Assembly (NCBI GenBank): GCA_951635545.1
Contig: OX620685.1
Coordinates: 1,550,001 to 1,614,000, forward strand
Reading direction: 5' to 3'
Origin: CAG-873 sp910578365
GTDB lineage: Bacteria > Bacteroidota > Bacteroidia > Bacteroidales > Muribaculaceae
Length of the DNA: 64,000 nucleotides
Shown: positions 29,827-38,871 of the stretch, piece by piece
Position numbering within the stretch: the stretch's first letter is position 1
Layout of the letters: every line of letters starts with the position of its first letter
The notes under the pieces: model-generated
The model's input: the letters and a program-made list of their open reading frames with translations, nothing else
Told to the model about the DNA's origin: nothing
The model's database searches: none
Translations under genes and position numbers: made by a program

Positions 29827-30659
29827 TAAAAGAGATAACAGACCTTGCCGATGAACGTGTGGCCGTGTACGGACGTCTGACGGAAGCCCAGCTTCGCAAC
29901 CGTCCGGATCCGGCCAATGCCGTGTTCATAGCCGAGAGTCCCAAGGTAATCGACGTGGCGTTACGCTCCGGATATGAGCCGCTGTCGCTGCTGTGCGAGC
30001 GCCGTCATATCAATGGCGATGCCCGCGACATAATATCCCGCTGCGGCGATATACCGGTGTACACAGGCGAGCGCGCACTGCTTGCGGGCCTTACAGGCTA
30101 TATACTTACCCGCGGAGTGCTCTGCGCCATGCGGCGCCCGGCAGAACGAACTGTGGCGGAGGTATGCATGAACGCCAGGCGTGTGGCTGTAATCGACGGT
30201 GTGACCGACACCACTAACATAGGCGCCATATTCCGCAGTGCTGCCGCGCTGGGCATGGATGCCGTGTTGCTGACACGCACCAGTTGCGACCCTCTGAACC
30301 GACGCTCCGTGCGTGTGAGCATGGGTTCGGTGTTTCTGATTCCGTGGGCGTGGATCGACGGCCCTGTAGTATCGGCTCTGCATGCGCTGGGTTTCCGCGC
30401 GGCCGCCATGGCACTGACCGACCGCAGCGTAGGAATCGATGATGCGGCTCTGCGAGCCGAGGAACGCCTTGGTATAATATTGGGCACCGAGGGCGACGGC
30501 CTGGAGCAGAGCGTAATCGATGCCAGTGACTATGTAGTGAAGATACCCATGGCATACGGCGTTGACTCGCTGAACGTAGCAGCCGCTTCGGCAGTAGCTT
30601 TCTGGGAATTGAGAGCTTGTTTGAAAGCCAATGCTGACACCGGGGCGGTCAGCCCTTGA
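29823..30659 (+). CDS. TrmH/SpoU-family RNA 2'-O-methyltransferase
   Basis: The 278-residue protein has the SpoU signature motifs for the knotted SAM site: VTDTTNIGAIFRSA, LGTEGDGL and SLNVAAASAVAFWE. An N-terminal RNA-binding segment is present. It should methylate rRNA or tRNA, but the target nucleotide cannot be assigned. It is translationally coupled to the SPOR lipoprotein gene. Confidence 0.9.
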   Translation: MIKEITDLADERVAVYGRLTEAQLRNRPDPANAVFIAESPKVIDVALRSGYEPLSLLCERRHINGDARDIISRCGDIPVYTGERALLAGLTGYILTRGVLCAMRRPAERTVAEVCMNARRVAVIDGVTDTTNIGAIFRSAAALGMDAVLLTRTSCDPLNRRSVRVSMGSVFLIPWAWIDGPVVSALHALGFRAAAMALTDRSVGIDDAALRAEERLGIILGTEGDGLEQSVIDASDYVVKIPMAYGVDSLNVAAASAVAFWELRACLKANADTGAVSP

Positions 30660-30738
30660 GTGATTATGTGATAAAGATGAGGGCTGTGGCTGTAGCCACT
30701 CGACCGAATAGTAATTACAAAAGCACCAATAACAGATT

Positions 30739-32076
30739 ATGGAATGGAATAGACTCATAAGCGACAAGCGTTTTGGTCTGGAACACTATCACGACCCAAA
30801 GAAGAGTGCCACCCGCACCGACTTCCGCCGTGATTACGACCGACTGGTGTTTTCGTCGCCTTTCCGCAGACTGCAGAACAAAACACAGGTGTTTCCGTTG
30901 CCCGGAAGTATATTTGTGCATAACCGCCTGACCCATTCCATGGAGGTAGCCTGCGTGGGCAAGTCGATGGCCGACAATATATCGCAGGCTCTGCGCGCCA
31001 AGTATGCCACCGAACCGTGGTGTGGCGAGTTGCACCACCTGGGCGACATAGTCGCCGCCGCCTGCCTGGCCCACGACCTGGGTAATCCGCCCTTCGGACA
31101 CAGCGGCGAGAAAGCCATAGGCACATTTTTCAGCGAGGGCGCCGGCAAAGTTCTCGAACAAAGGCTAAGCGAGCGCCAGTGGGCCGACTTTATAAACTTC
31201 GAAGGCAATGCCAACGCCTTCCGGGTGCTTACCAACAGGTTCAAGGGCCGTCGTGAAGGCGGATTTGCCATGACCTACAGCACCCTGGCTTCGGTGGTGA
31301 AATATCCGTACGAGTCGCTTTTGGCAGGCAAAAAGGGCAAGTTCGGTTTCTTTACCAGCGAGGTAGAGAGCTATCAGCGAGTGGCCGCCGAACTGGGCCT
31401 GCGCCGTCTGAGTGCCGATGGCGAGCCGCTGCGATATGCCCGTCATCCGCTGGTATATATAGTAGAGGCAGCCGACGATATATGCTACGAGGTTATGGAC
31501 CTTGAAGATGCCCACAAACTGCGCATCATCACTACCGCCGAAATCACCGACCTGCTCTTAGGATACTTCGAGGGCGAGCGCCGCAGCCGCATAGTGACGA
31601 ACATGATGCGTGTCGACGACCCCAACGAGCAGGTGGCCTATCTGCGCTCATGTGTGATAGGCGCGCTGGTAGAGCGTTGTGCGGAGTGCTTCATAGCCAA
31701 CGAAGAGAGCATCCTTGCAGGCGAGTTCGAGGGTTCACTGCTGAAAAATATAAGTGGCATCGAGTGTGAGGCCTACGGGCGCTGCAACGAGATGTCGTGG
31801 CGGAAAATCTACTGTGCTTCCGATGTTGTGGACATAGAGCTGGCAGGTAACCGCATTATCACCGACCTGCTGGATATACTTGTAAACGCCGTGGTGAGGC
31901 CCGAACTGAACTACTCGCGGCTTCTGCTGTCGCAGGTGCCGCGGCAATACGATGTCGAGGCACCAACGCTTTACGGCCGGCTGCAGGCGGTGGTCGACCA
32001 TATAAGCGCTATGACCGATGTGTATGCCCTCGACCTTTACCGCAAGCTCAACGGCAGCACCCTGCCGGCAGTATAA
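30739..32076 (+). CDS. dgt: Deoxyguanosinetriphosphate triphosphohydrolase (dGTPase)
   Basis: This 445-residue HD-domain protein has FRRLQNKTQV and NRLTHSMEV early, then the HD metal motif HDLGNPPFGHSGE and YIVEAADDICY. These are typical of dGTPases, which hydrolyse dNTPs to nucleosides and triphosphate and can limit phage replication by lowering dNTP pools. Length is normal for the group. Confidence 0.93.
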   Translation: MEWNRLISDKRFGLEHYHDPKKSATRTDFRRDYDRLVFSSPFRRLQNKTQVFPLPGSIFVHNRLTHSMEVACVGKSMADNISQALRAKYATEPWCGELHHLGDIVAAACLAHDLGNPPFGHSGEKAIGTFFSEGAGKVLEQRLSERQWADFINFEGNANAFRVLTNRFKGRREGGFAMTYSTLASVVKYPYESLLAGKKGKFGFFTSEVESYQRVAAELGLRRLSADGEPLRYARHPLVYIVEAADDICYEVMDLEDAHKLRIITTAEITDLLLGYFEGERRSRIVTNMMRVDDPNEQVAYLRSCVIGALVERCAECFIANEESILAGEFEGSLLKNISGIECEAYGRCNEMSWRKIYCASDVVDIELAGNRIITDLLDILVNAVVRPELNYSRLLLSQVPRQYDVEAPTLYGRLQAVVDHISAMTDVYALDLYRKLNGSTLPAV

Positions 32077-32104
32077 AATAAATTAACAGATTATTACCGG
32101 GGAA

Positions 32105-32830
32105 ATGAGATATGCAATTTTGGCCGGCGGCCATGGCAGCCGCTTTGTGAAGGAAGGTGTGGCCACCCCCAAACCGATGATAGAAGTTATGGGGCAACCC
32201 ATGATTGGACGCCTTGTAGAACTTCTGCAGAATTGTGGAGCCGAAACAATCAGCATCGCGGCTAATCCGCGAATGGAGGGCTTTATACCTTATCTGGAGA
32301 GCCTCAGGGCAAAATACGGCAATGTGGTGATTAATCCTATCATTACCGAAAACTCGTATGAGAGTCTGCTGGCTGCCACCAATTGCCTTGACGGTAAATT
32401 CATAGGCATGACAGTAGATACTATCTTTCCCTTAGGTGAGTTCCGCGCATACGCCAAGGCTGTTGAAGAAATGGCTGCCGACGAGTCGGTGATGGGTCTG
32501 ACACGCTATATCGATGACGAAAGCCCGCTCTATGCCCGCATAAACAGCGAAGGCGAGATTATCGACTACCGCTACGGCGGCGAGCCCTTTGCCGAGGGAG
32601 CCATTGTGTCGGCAGGCCTGTACGGCCTCGACCGCGAGTGTATGGACGCGGTGAAAAACAGCGGTCACTATCCTGAGTCGCTGAGCGACTTCCAGCGCAC
32701 CCTGGCCACACGCACGGCCATAAAGGTGCTGCCGTTTGAGTTCAGCCGAGCCTTCGACATCGACAATCTGCACGACCTCGGTCAGGCAAATGAATTTATA
32801 AATGAGTTAAACTGCAGTGTAAATGTTTAA
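32105..32830 (+). CDS. Nucleotidyltransferase (cytidylyltransferase-like)
   Basis: This 241-residue MobA/GT-A-like enzyme has the nucleotide-binding signature LAGGHGSRF and PKPMIEV, and the Asp of the metal site is in MTVDTIF. It overlaps the downstream CDP-alcohol phosphotransferase gene by 8 nt. By analogy with the fused IPCT-DIPPS enzymes, it may make a CDP-activated inositol- or polyol-phosphate for its neighbour. The substrate is inferred from the pairing only. Confidence 0.75.
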   Translation: MRYAILAGGHGSRFVKEGVATPKPMIEVMGQPMIGRLVELLQNCGAETISIAANPRMEGFIPYLESLRAKYGNVVINPIITENSYESLLAATNCLDGKFIGMTVDTIFPLGEFRAYAKAVEEMAADESVMGLTRYIDDESPLYARINSEGEIIDYRYGGEPFAEGAIVSAGLYGLDRECMDAVKNSGHYPESLSDFQRTLATRTAIKVLPFEFSRAFDIDNLHDLGQANEFINELNCSVNV

Positions 32831-33743
32831 GAGCATTGCTGAAGAGTACCGTTCGACGCTTAAATCGAGCGATACCGAGGAGAATATCGACCTTTGCTTT
32901 TACCGGCCCATAGGTTTTGCCTGGGCATGGCTGTTCCGCAAGCTTGGTGTTCACCCTAATGTAGTGACCATAGCGTCGATGTTTTTGGGTGTAGGCGCTG
33001 CGATATGCTTTTATTACAGTAATATATGGATAACGCTGCTAGGGATGTTCCTGCTGGTGTGGGCCAACAGCTACGACAGCGCCGACGGCCAGCTGGCGCG
33101 CCTTACCGGCCAGTTTTCCAAGCTTGGCCGCATACTCGACGGTGCTGCCGGCGATGTATGGTTTGTGAGCATCTACATAGCCATCTGCCTGCGTACTGTG
33201 CGCGATGTGCCGTTTTTCCATGAACATCCGTGGCTGATTTGGGTGGTGGCCGTGCTGGCAGGTATATGCCACGGCCGGCAGGCCGCATTGGCCGACTATT
33301 ACCGCCAGGCGCATCTGTTCTTTCTCAAGGGCAAGAATGGCAGCGAACTCGACTCGGCTGCCGAAGTGCGCGAGCGCTGGCAGAAATCGAAGGCCGAGGG
33401 CAAGTGGTTTCAGGTGCTTGTCGACTGGTTCTATTTGGGTTATACGCAGAAACAAGAACGCAGTACACCTAATTTTCAGCGTCTTAAAGCCGAGATACGC
33501 AGCTTTGACGAAGGTACGCCCGAGTACGACAAGATACGCCGGCGTTTTCTGCCGCTGAGTTTTCCGCTGTGCAAGTGGGAGAACTTTATGACATTCAACT
33601 GGCGCTGTATTACCTTGTTTGTGTGTCTGCTGCTGAATATGCCCTGGGTTTACTTTGTGGTGGAGCTTACAGTATTCAACGTAGTGCTGGTTTACACGCG
33701 CATGAAGCACGAGCGCTTGTGCCGCACGGTGTTGGAGGACTGA
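32823..33743 (+). CDS. CDP-alcohol phosphatidyltransferase-family membrane enzyme
   Basis: The 306-residue membrane protein carries the CDP-alcohol motif from Asp85 (DSADGQLAR, then G102 and D106). The fourth Asp is at 111, not 110, so D3-x4-D4 replaces the usual D3-x3-D4. About six membrane spans lie around a 60-residue charged insert (about 170-240). Such enzymes join a CDP-activated alcohol to another alcohol to make phosphodiester lipids or solutes. The product is unknown. Confidence 0.82.
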   Translation: MFKSIAEEYRSTLKSSDTEENIDLCFYRPIGFAWAWLFRKLGVHPNVVTIASMFLGVGAAICFYYSNIWITLLGMFLLVWANSYDSADGQLARLTGQFSKLGRILDGAAGDVWFVSIYIAICLRTVRDVPFFHEHPWLIWVVAVLAGICHGRQAALADYYRQAHLFFLKGKNGSELDSAAEVRERWQKSKAEGKWFQVLVDWFYLGYTQKQERSTPNFQRLKAEIRSFDEGTPEYDKIRRRFLPLSFPLCKWENFMTFNWRCITLFVCLLLNMPWVYFVVELTVFNVVLVYTRMKHERLCRTVLED

Positions 33744-33781
33744 GTTTTTCAGTTCTGCAACAGCCTCCGAGAAAGCATATT

Positions 33782-33832
33782 AAAACCCCTTTACGGGCGA
33801 CGGCGTATATGCCGTCGTTCATAAAGGGGTTT
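33782..33832. terminator. Bidirectional terminator between the CDP-alcohol gene and ilvA
   Basis: AAACCCCTTTA pairs with TAAAGGGGTTT, and an inner CGACGGC/GCCGTCG stem (33798-33817) caps it. It sits between convergent genes. Confidence 0.75.
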
Positions 33833-33898
33833 GTTATCAGTATGCTTTAGCCGCTCAGGGACTATGGAGGAGGCATGTGAGCCTCCACTCCGCGCGGT

Positions 33899-35098
33899 TT
33901 AGTTGGTGACTTTGAAGCCTGAGGCAATGAGGGCCCGGCGGATGGAGTCGATGTGGGCCTGGTCGCGGGTGTCCATTTCGACGCGTACGGTACAGCCGTT
34001 GATTTCAGCGGCGGTGTTCACACGCTCGTGGGTCACGGACTGTATGTTGCCACCCTGGTCGGCCACTACGTTGCAGACACCGGAGAGCTGTCCGGGCTTG
34101 TCGTCGAGGTCGATTATGAACGAGTACTTTCGTCCGCTCTTGGTAAGGCCACGGTTTACGATGCGGCTGAGAGTGGTAACGTCGACGTTGCCTCCCGAAA
34201 CGAGGCAAATAGTTTTCTTGCCTTTAATGGGCAGTTTGTTGAACATTGCTGCAGCCACAGCAACTGCACCTGCGCCTTCAGCCACGAGTTTCTGCTGTTC
34301 GAGCAGAGCCAGGATGGCCGCTGCAGTTTCTTCGTCGGTGACGGTAACGATTTCATCGACGTACTGCTTGATGAGTTCGAAGGTGAGTTCGCCGGGTTCT
34401 TTTACGGCGATGCCGTCGGCAATAGTCTGTACGCGGTCGAGGTGCACGCGGTGTCCTTCGTGAATCGACTGGAACATCGAAGGAGCGCCTGCGGCCTGAA
34501 CACCGTAGACCTTGATTTCGGGTCTGAGGGTTTTGATAGCGAAAGCTACGCCGGCAATTAGGCCGCCGCCACCGATAGGTACAATCACCGCTTCGACATC
34601 GGGCATCTGGTCGAGAATTTCAAGACCGATTGTGCCTTGTCCGGCTATCACCAGAGGGTCGTCGAATGGGTGCACGAAAGTATAACCATGCTCTTTCTGG
34701 AGTTCCATGGCTTTGGCGTAAGCGTCGTCGTACACTCCGGGTACGAGGCAGACATCGGCGCCGTATCCTTTTGTAGCTTCAACTTTTGAAATGGGCGCTC
34801 CTGCAGGCAGACAGATTAGAGCTTTTATGCCGTTGTGAGTGGCGCCGAGCGCTACTCCCTGGGCATGGTTTCCGGCCGAGCAGGCGATAACGCCGCGGGC
34901 TTTCTCTTCGTCGCTGAGCTGCGAAATCTTGTAGTATGCGCCTCGGAGTTTGAACGAACCGGTAAGCTGGAGATTTTCGGTCTTCAGAAAAATATCGGCT
35001 TCGGGATTGATTTTTGGCGCCGGAATTACGGTAGTCTTGCGTGCGACGTCCTTCAGGACCGCCGACGCATTGAAAATCTCGTTAATCTGTAGTGGCAT
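33899..35098 (-). CDS. ilvA: Threonine ammonia-lyase (biosynthetic, with ACT domain)
   Basis: This 399-residue PLP enzyme deaminates threonine to 2-oxobutanoate for isoleucine synthesis. The PLP lysine is in SFKLRGAYYK, the phosphate loop is SAGNHAQG, and GGGGLIAG follows. The C-terminus (about 325-399) is a single ACT regulatory domain (KYSFIIDLDDKPGQL), so feedback control is likely. It lies 38 nt after adk. Confidence 0.93.
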   Translation of the reverse strand: MPLQINEIFNASAVLKDVARKTTVIPAPKINPEADIFLKTENLQLTGSFKLRGAYYKISQLSDEEKARGVIACSAGNHAQGVALGATHNGIKALICLPAGAPISKVEATKGYGADVCLVPGVYDDAYAKAMELQKEHGYTFVHPFDDPLVIAGQGTIGLEILDQMPDVEAVIVPIGGGGLIAGVAFAIKTLRPEIKVYGVQAAGAPSMFQSIHEGHRVHLDRVQTIADGIAVKEPGELTFELIKQYVDEIVTVTDEETAAAILALLEQQKLVAEGAGAVAVAAAMFNKLPIKGKKTICLVSGGNVDVTTLSRIVNRGLTKSGRKYSFIIDLDDKPGQLSGVCNVVADQGGNIQSVTHERVNTAAEINGCTVRVEMDTRDQAHIDSIRRALIASGFKVTN

Positions 35099-35136
35099 GG
35101 TTTATAGATGTTAGTAGGTTTGATGTTTCGCGGCTG

Positions 35137-35718
35137 TTAGTCCAGCTGTTTGTCGAGATGTGATTTTATATCGGCGAATATTTCGTCGACGCTTCGGTTT
35201 CCGTCGACGGGGATGTACTGGCCTTCGTTGAGGTAGTATTCCCGCAGCGGAGAAGTCTGGTTGTGGTAAACGTCGAGTCGTTTTTTGATTGTGTCGATGT
35301 TGTCGTCGGCACGTCCCGATTCCTGTCCTCTTCGGAGCATTCGCTGAATCAGGTCGTCTTCAGAAACTTCCAGTCCGATAACTGCGTTGACCGAAGTGTT
35401 TCGCTCAGCGAGCATTTTTTTGAGTTCGAGGGCCTGAGGGATAGTTCTGGGGAAACCGTCGAAAATAACGCCTTTGGCTGTTTTTTCGGGGTTGTTGTCG
35501 AGAACATGAGCCAGGACTCTAACCATGAGGTCGTCGGGAATCAGCTGACCTTTCGATATATAAGTGTCGGCTATTTTGCCCAGTTCGGTTCCGTTGGCGA
35601 TATGGTGGCGGAGCACTTCGCCGGTGCTGATATGGTGAAGGCCGTATTGGTTGATAAGTTTTTCGCTCTGAGTGCCTTTGCCGCTGCCGGGGGCACCGAA
35701 AACAATAACATTAAGCAT
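35137..35718 (-). CDS. adk: Adenylate kinase
   Basis: The 193-residue enzyme interconverts ATP, ADP and AMP. The P-loop is FGAPGSGKGTQ, the AMP-binding part is STGEVLRHHIANGTELG and DGFPRT, and RRGQESGRADD is the short LID. It is the short-LID type, without the zinc-binding cysteines. It follows hpt by 3 nt. Confidence 0.96.
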   Translation of the reverse strand: MLNVIVFGAPGSGKGTQSEKLINQYGLHHISTGEVLRHHIANGTELGKIADTYISKGQLIPDDLMVRVLAHVLDNNPEKTAKGVIFDGFPRTIPQALELKKMLAERNTSVNAVIGLEVSEDDLIQRMLRRGQESGRADDNIDTIKKRLDVYHNQTSPLREYYLNEGQYIPVDGNRSVDEIFADIKSHLDKQLD

Positions 35719-35721
35719 TTT

Positions 35722-36261
35722 TTACTCCTTTAAAACGTATATGTCTTTGAGGTTACGGGCGAGTCCGTTGAGGTCAAGTCCGAAGCCTATGATGAATTTC
35801 TTGGGAATTTCGAAGCCGACATAGTCTGGTTTGATGTCGAACTCAAGCGCATCGGGTTTATAGAGGAGAGTAGCCACTTTCAGTGCGGCGGGATTGCGTT
35901 CGCGAAGTGTTTCGAGCAGACCGGCAATGGTGCGTCCGGTGTCGACGATGTCTTCCACTACGATAACGTTGCGACCTTCGATGTTTTCCTTCAGCCCCAT
36001 CATTTCCTTTACCTTGCCGGTGGAGCCCATGCCGTCGTACGATTTAAGGCGTACGAAGGTGATTTCGGCGTCGATGTCCTCGACCTCGCGGAAGAGGTCG
36101 CTGGCGAACGGAAAAGCTCCGTTGAGGACACAAATAAACAGCGGCTTGGTGTTGCCGCAGTCGCGTACGATATCGCGGCCTATTTCGGCGATACGGTTTT
36201 TGATGGTTTCGGCGGTAATATAGGGCTCGAAGGTCATGCCCTCGTAGGTGACTTCTTTCAT
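35722..36261 (-). CDS. hpt: Hypoxanthine phosphoribosyltransferase
   Basis: The 179-residue purine-salvage enzyme has the PRPP motif VIVVEDIVDTGRT and the LNGAFPFASDL and RLKSYDG segments. The start at 36261 (MKEVTYEGMTFEPYI) is used rather than the 12-codon-longer frame, because a TAACTTTG -7 element (36292-36285, minus strand) overlaps that extension. It is the first gene of hpt-adk-ilvA. Confidence 0.93.
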   Translation of the reverse strand: MKEVTYEGMTFEPYITAETIKNRIAEIGRDIVRDCGNTKPLFICVLNGAFPFASDLFREVEDIDAEITFVRLKSYDGMGSTGKVKEMMGLKENIEGRNVIVVEDIVDTGRTIAGLLETLRERNPAALKVATLLYKPDALEFDIKPDYVGFEIPKKFIIGFGLDLNGLARNLKDIYVLKE

Positions 36262-36384
36262 TTTTAGTGAAAATAAAATTTGTGCAAAGTTACGCATTTT
36301 TTTTCAACTGATGAAGCGTTGTTTTAAGAAATTTTATCAGACAATGCGCAATGCCGCCGTGATTAATTTTGCGCTTAAAAATTT

Positions 36385-38871
36385 ATGATGGAAATGGGAA
36401 AAAAGACAGACTACATTGAGTGCGGGCTTGTGCGGCCCGAAGCTGTAGCCGAGGGTGTGCGTGAGTCGAACGGCTGCGCCATGCGCACTGTGCGCTGTGT
36501 GAATCTGCGGCCTGCCCCGGGGGCCGACGGCCGGCCTGTGCTGCAGGGTGTGGGGCGTCCGCGTCGCCTGTGTGGTACGCGGCTGGAGTGTGTGGGGGTG
36601 CTGCCCGGGCCTGATGGCGGCGATGCTGTGGTGCTGTGGCGCGAGCCCGAGGTGTGGGTGCTTGCACCCGGTGAGGCGGAGCCTGAAATGGCCGGAAGCA
36701 TACGCGGCACCCTGTTCGGCTGTACTCTCTGCGGCAAGAAGCTGTTGCTTTGCAGCAGCGAAGGTATGTGGCAGCTGGAATACGGTGCCGACGGTAGCGG
36801 CCTATGCCTGGGCCGGGTGCCGCAGGCCGAAGATTATCACGGCATAACGTTGAGGGTGTCGCACCACAGCATATTGCGCTCCACGGTGCCTTCGCGTACG
36901 CTGCACCGCGAGTATCTGCCGGGCGAAACGGTGGTCGACGGTGCCGACTCGCGGCTGCTCGGCAGAGATATTGGCGAGGCTTACGAGCGGCTGTGCGACA
37001 GTGCCCGCGGGCAAGGCTGTTTCGTGCAGCCTGTGATTGCCCGCTACAAGGTATACGACAGCACCATGCACGAACTGTACTGCTCGGCTCCGGTGCTGCT
37101 GGGCCATCCCGATGGGCTGCAGTGTTCGGAAACTTTATTTCTGCGGAGTCTTGACCGCCGGAAGGTGGAGAGTTATGAGCTTACGGCGCAGACCTGGCAA
37201 GTGGAGCTGCATATACCGGCCGGACTGCCCGCAGGGGCGGCTTATGCAGCTGTGTTTGTGTCGCCGCAGTTTCACCCGTATGACCCTGACGGAGGTTGTG
37301 CCGTGGCGCTTTCGCGTAGTCCGGGTTCGACCAACGAGTTCGGCCATATAGTGTTGCCGGGAACCGAGCGAACTGAGGCGCTTGTGAGGCAGACTCTGGG
37401 CAGTCTTTCGGCGCTCGAACGGCCTGCAGGCAGTTTCGGGATAGGGCCGAATGCCGGTGTTGTGACCATATCGAACGGGGCGCCCGATGATGTGCGCTCC
37501 GAAATCAAGATTCTCGACAAGGCCTGGAAGCACCATGCCGTAAAGTCCGGCGCACTGCAGCGGCGGCTGTCGCCGCCGAACAGTTTCACAGCGCGCAGAG
37601 GCTGTGCCGGTCCGGCCGGGGTGTTGTGGGGCGGTATGCGCAGTCGGCGCTACGGAGGATATCCGCTTCAGCAGCTGGCTGTACAGACCGAGCCTCGCGA
37701 CTGGGAGGCATGGATAAAGGTGAATTTTGCCGACGGCAGTTCGGTGCTGTGGACAGGTGAGGGGGTTGATTCGGCGCCTGTGCTGATGAATCCGGTGCTG
37801 AGCTACCCATCGTCCGACGCCATAAATATGGTTGTAGGCATAATGTACCGGGGTCGTCCGGCCTGCGAGCAGTCGTTTACGCTTACCGCCGACCCTGTAT
37901 CGGACACGGCGTCGTATATCCACAGCAGTCTGGCACCCTTCGAACTGCAGAGAGCCGAGGACGGGCAGACTAAAAAGCCCGCGGTGCCGGAGAAGTGGAC
38001 CGACTATGCCGATACCCTCGTGCTGGCCTCCGTGACTTCTCCGCTTTTGCCGTGTGCGGTGTATAATCCCGGCATGGGCGGCATAAACGCTTTGGTGGCT
38101 GCCGGGGGCAGTCAGAGTGCATGGGATTTCGGACGCTCGCGTTTCTATGCTTTCTGCAGCGGAGGAATCCTGGCGGTGAACTCCACCGAGGGCCTTGGCC
38201 GTATGGCTGCCACGCCGGTAGACTACAGGGTATGTCCAGGGCCCGGGGCCGTGACAGTTGCCGACGGAGCGGTATGGGCGGTTGCCTCGGGCGACCTTAT
38301 AAGGCTGCAGGGCAACAAAGCCGTAACCGAGCGCAACGACTGCGGCTATACCGCTCTGGCGTGGCGCGGTACGCGCCGTGAACTGCTTGGCATGCGCGCC
38401 GATGGCACACTGGAGGCAAGTTCGTCCGACTTCGGCATGAGCCGTTTTGAACTCAATTACCGTCTGAGTGCCTTACAGATGTATTCGCCTCACGGCAGTA
38501 TGGTGATATTGTCAACTTCCGAGGGACTGTATAATCTTGCCGAAGAAGGAGTAAGCACAATGCTCGATGTGGAGTGGGTGGTGAACCTGAGCCATCTGCA
38601 GGCCGCCGCCGCACTGAGCGGAATAGTAGCCGACATTGGCGCTGATCGCTTCAGCGGCACTGTGAGCATAAGCCGTCGCAATGGTGCGGTGGTGGCACCA
38701 TCGGCCGATATGGGCTTGATAATCAAGGGCGCTATACACTCGCCGGTGGGCAGTCGTATAATATGCCGTCCGGCCCGCGGCTGGCAGTTGCGGGTGGCCG
38801 GTAACGCCAGTAATATTACAATTTCGGAAGTTCTTATAAGTTATGAAAAATACAGCGGATATAATAAGTGA
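36385..38871 (+). CDS. Large beta-rich protein of unknown function, paired with a terminase
   Basis: I do not recognise a characterised family. The 828-residue protein has no signal peptide and no membrane span. It is rich in short beta-strand repeats resembling propeller blades (GKKLLLCSSEGMWQLEY, FYAFCSGGILAVNSTEGLG, MVILSTSEGLYNL). The middle and C-terminal parts (RYGGYPLQQLAVQ, RVAGNASNITISEVLISYEKY) recall phage tail or virion structural proteins. Starts at 36385, 36388 or 36394 are possible, and TAATTTTG at 36364-36371 may be the -7 element. Its last 29 bp overlap the terminase gene. Confidence 0.7.
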   Translation: MMEMGKKTDYIECGLVRPEAVAEGVRESNGCAMRTVRCVNLRPAPGADGRPVLQGVGRPRRLCGTRLECVGVLPGPDGGDAVVLWREPEVWVLAPGEAEPEMAGSIRGTLFGCTLCGKKLLLCSSEGMWQLEYGADGSGLCLGRVPQAEDYHGITLRVSHHSILRSTVPSRTLHREYLPGETVVDGADSRLLGRDIGEAYERLCDSARGQGCFVQPVIARYKVYDSTMHELYCSAPVLLGHPDGLQCSETLFLRSLDRRKVESYELTAQTWQVELHIPAGLPAGAAYAAVFVSPQFHPYDPDGGCAVALSRSPGSTNEFGHIVLPGTERTEALVRQTLGSLSALERPAGSFGIGPNAGVVTISNGAPDDVRSEIKILDKAWKHHAVKSGALQRRLSPPNSFTARRGCAGPAGVLWGGMRSRRYGGYPLQQLAVQTEPRDWEAWIKVNFADGSSVLWTGEGVDSAPVLMNPVLSYPSSDAINMVVGIMYRGRPACEQSFTLTADPVSDTASYIHSSLAPFELQRAEDGQTKKPAVPEKWTDYADTLVLASVTSPLLPCAVYNPGMGGINALVAAGGSQSAWDFGRSRFYAFCSGGILAVNSTEGLGRMAATPVDYRVCPGPGAVTVADGAVWAVASGDLIRLQGNKAVTERNDCGYTALAWRGTRRELLGMRADGTLEASSSDFGMSRFELNYRLSALQMYSPHGSMVILSTSEGLYNLAEEGVSTMLDVEWVVNLSHLQAAAALSGIVADIGADRFSGTVSISRRNGAVVAPSADMGLIIKGAIHSPVGSRIICRPARGWQLRVAGNASNITISEVLISYEKYSGYNK

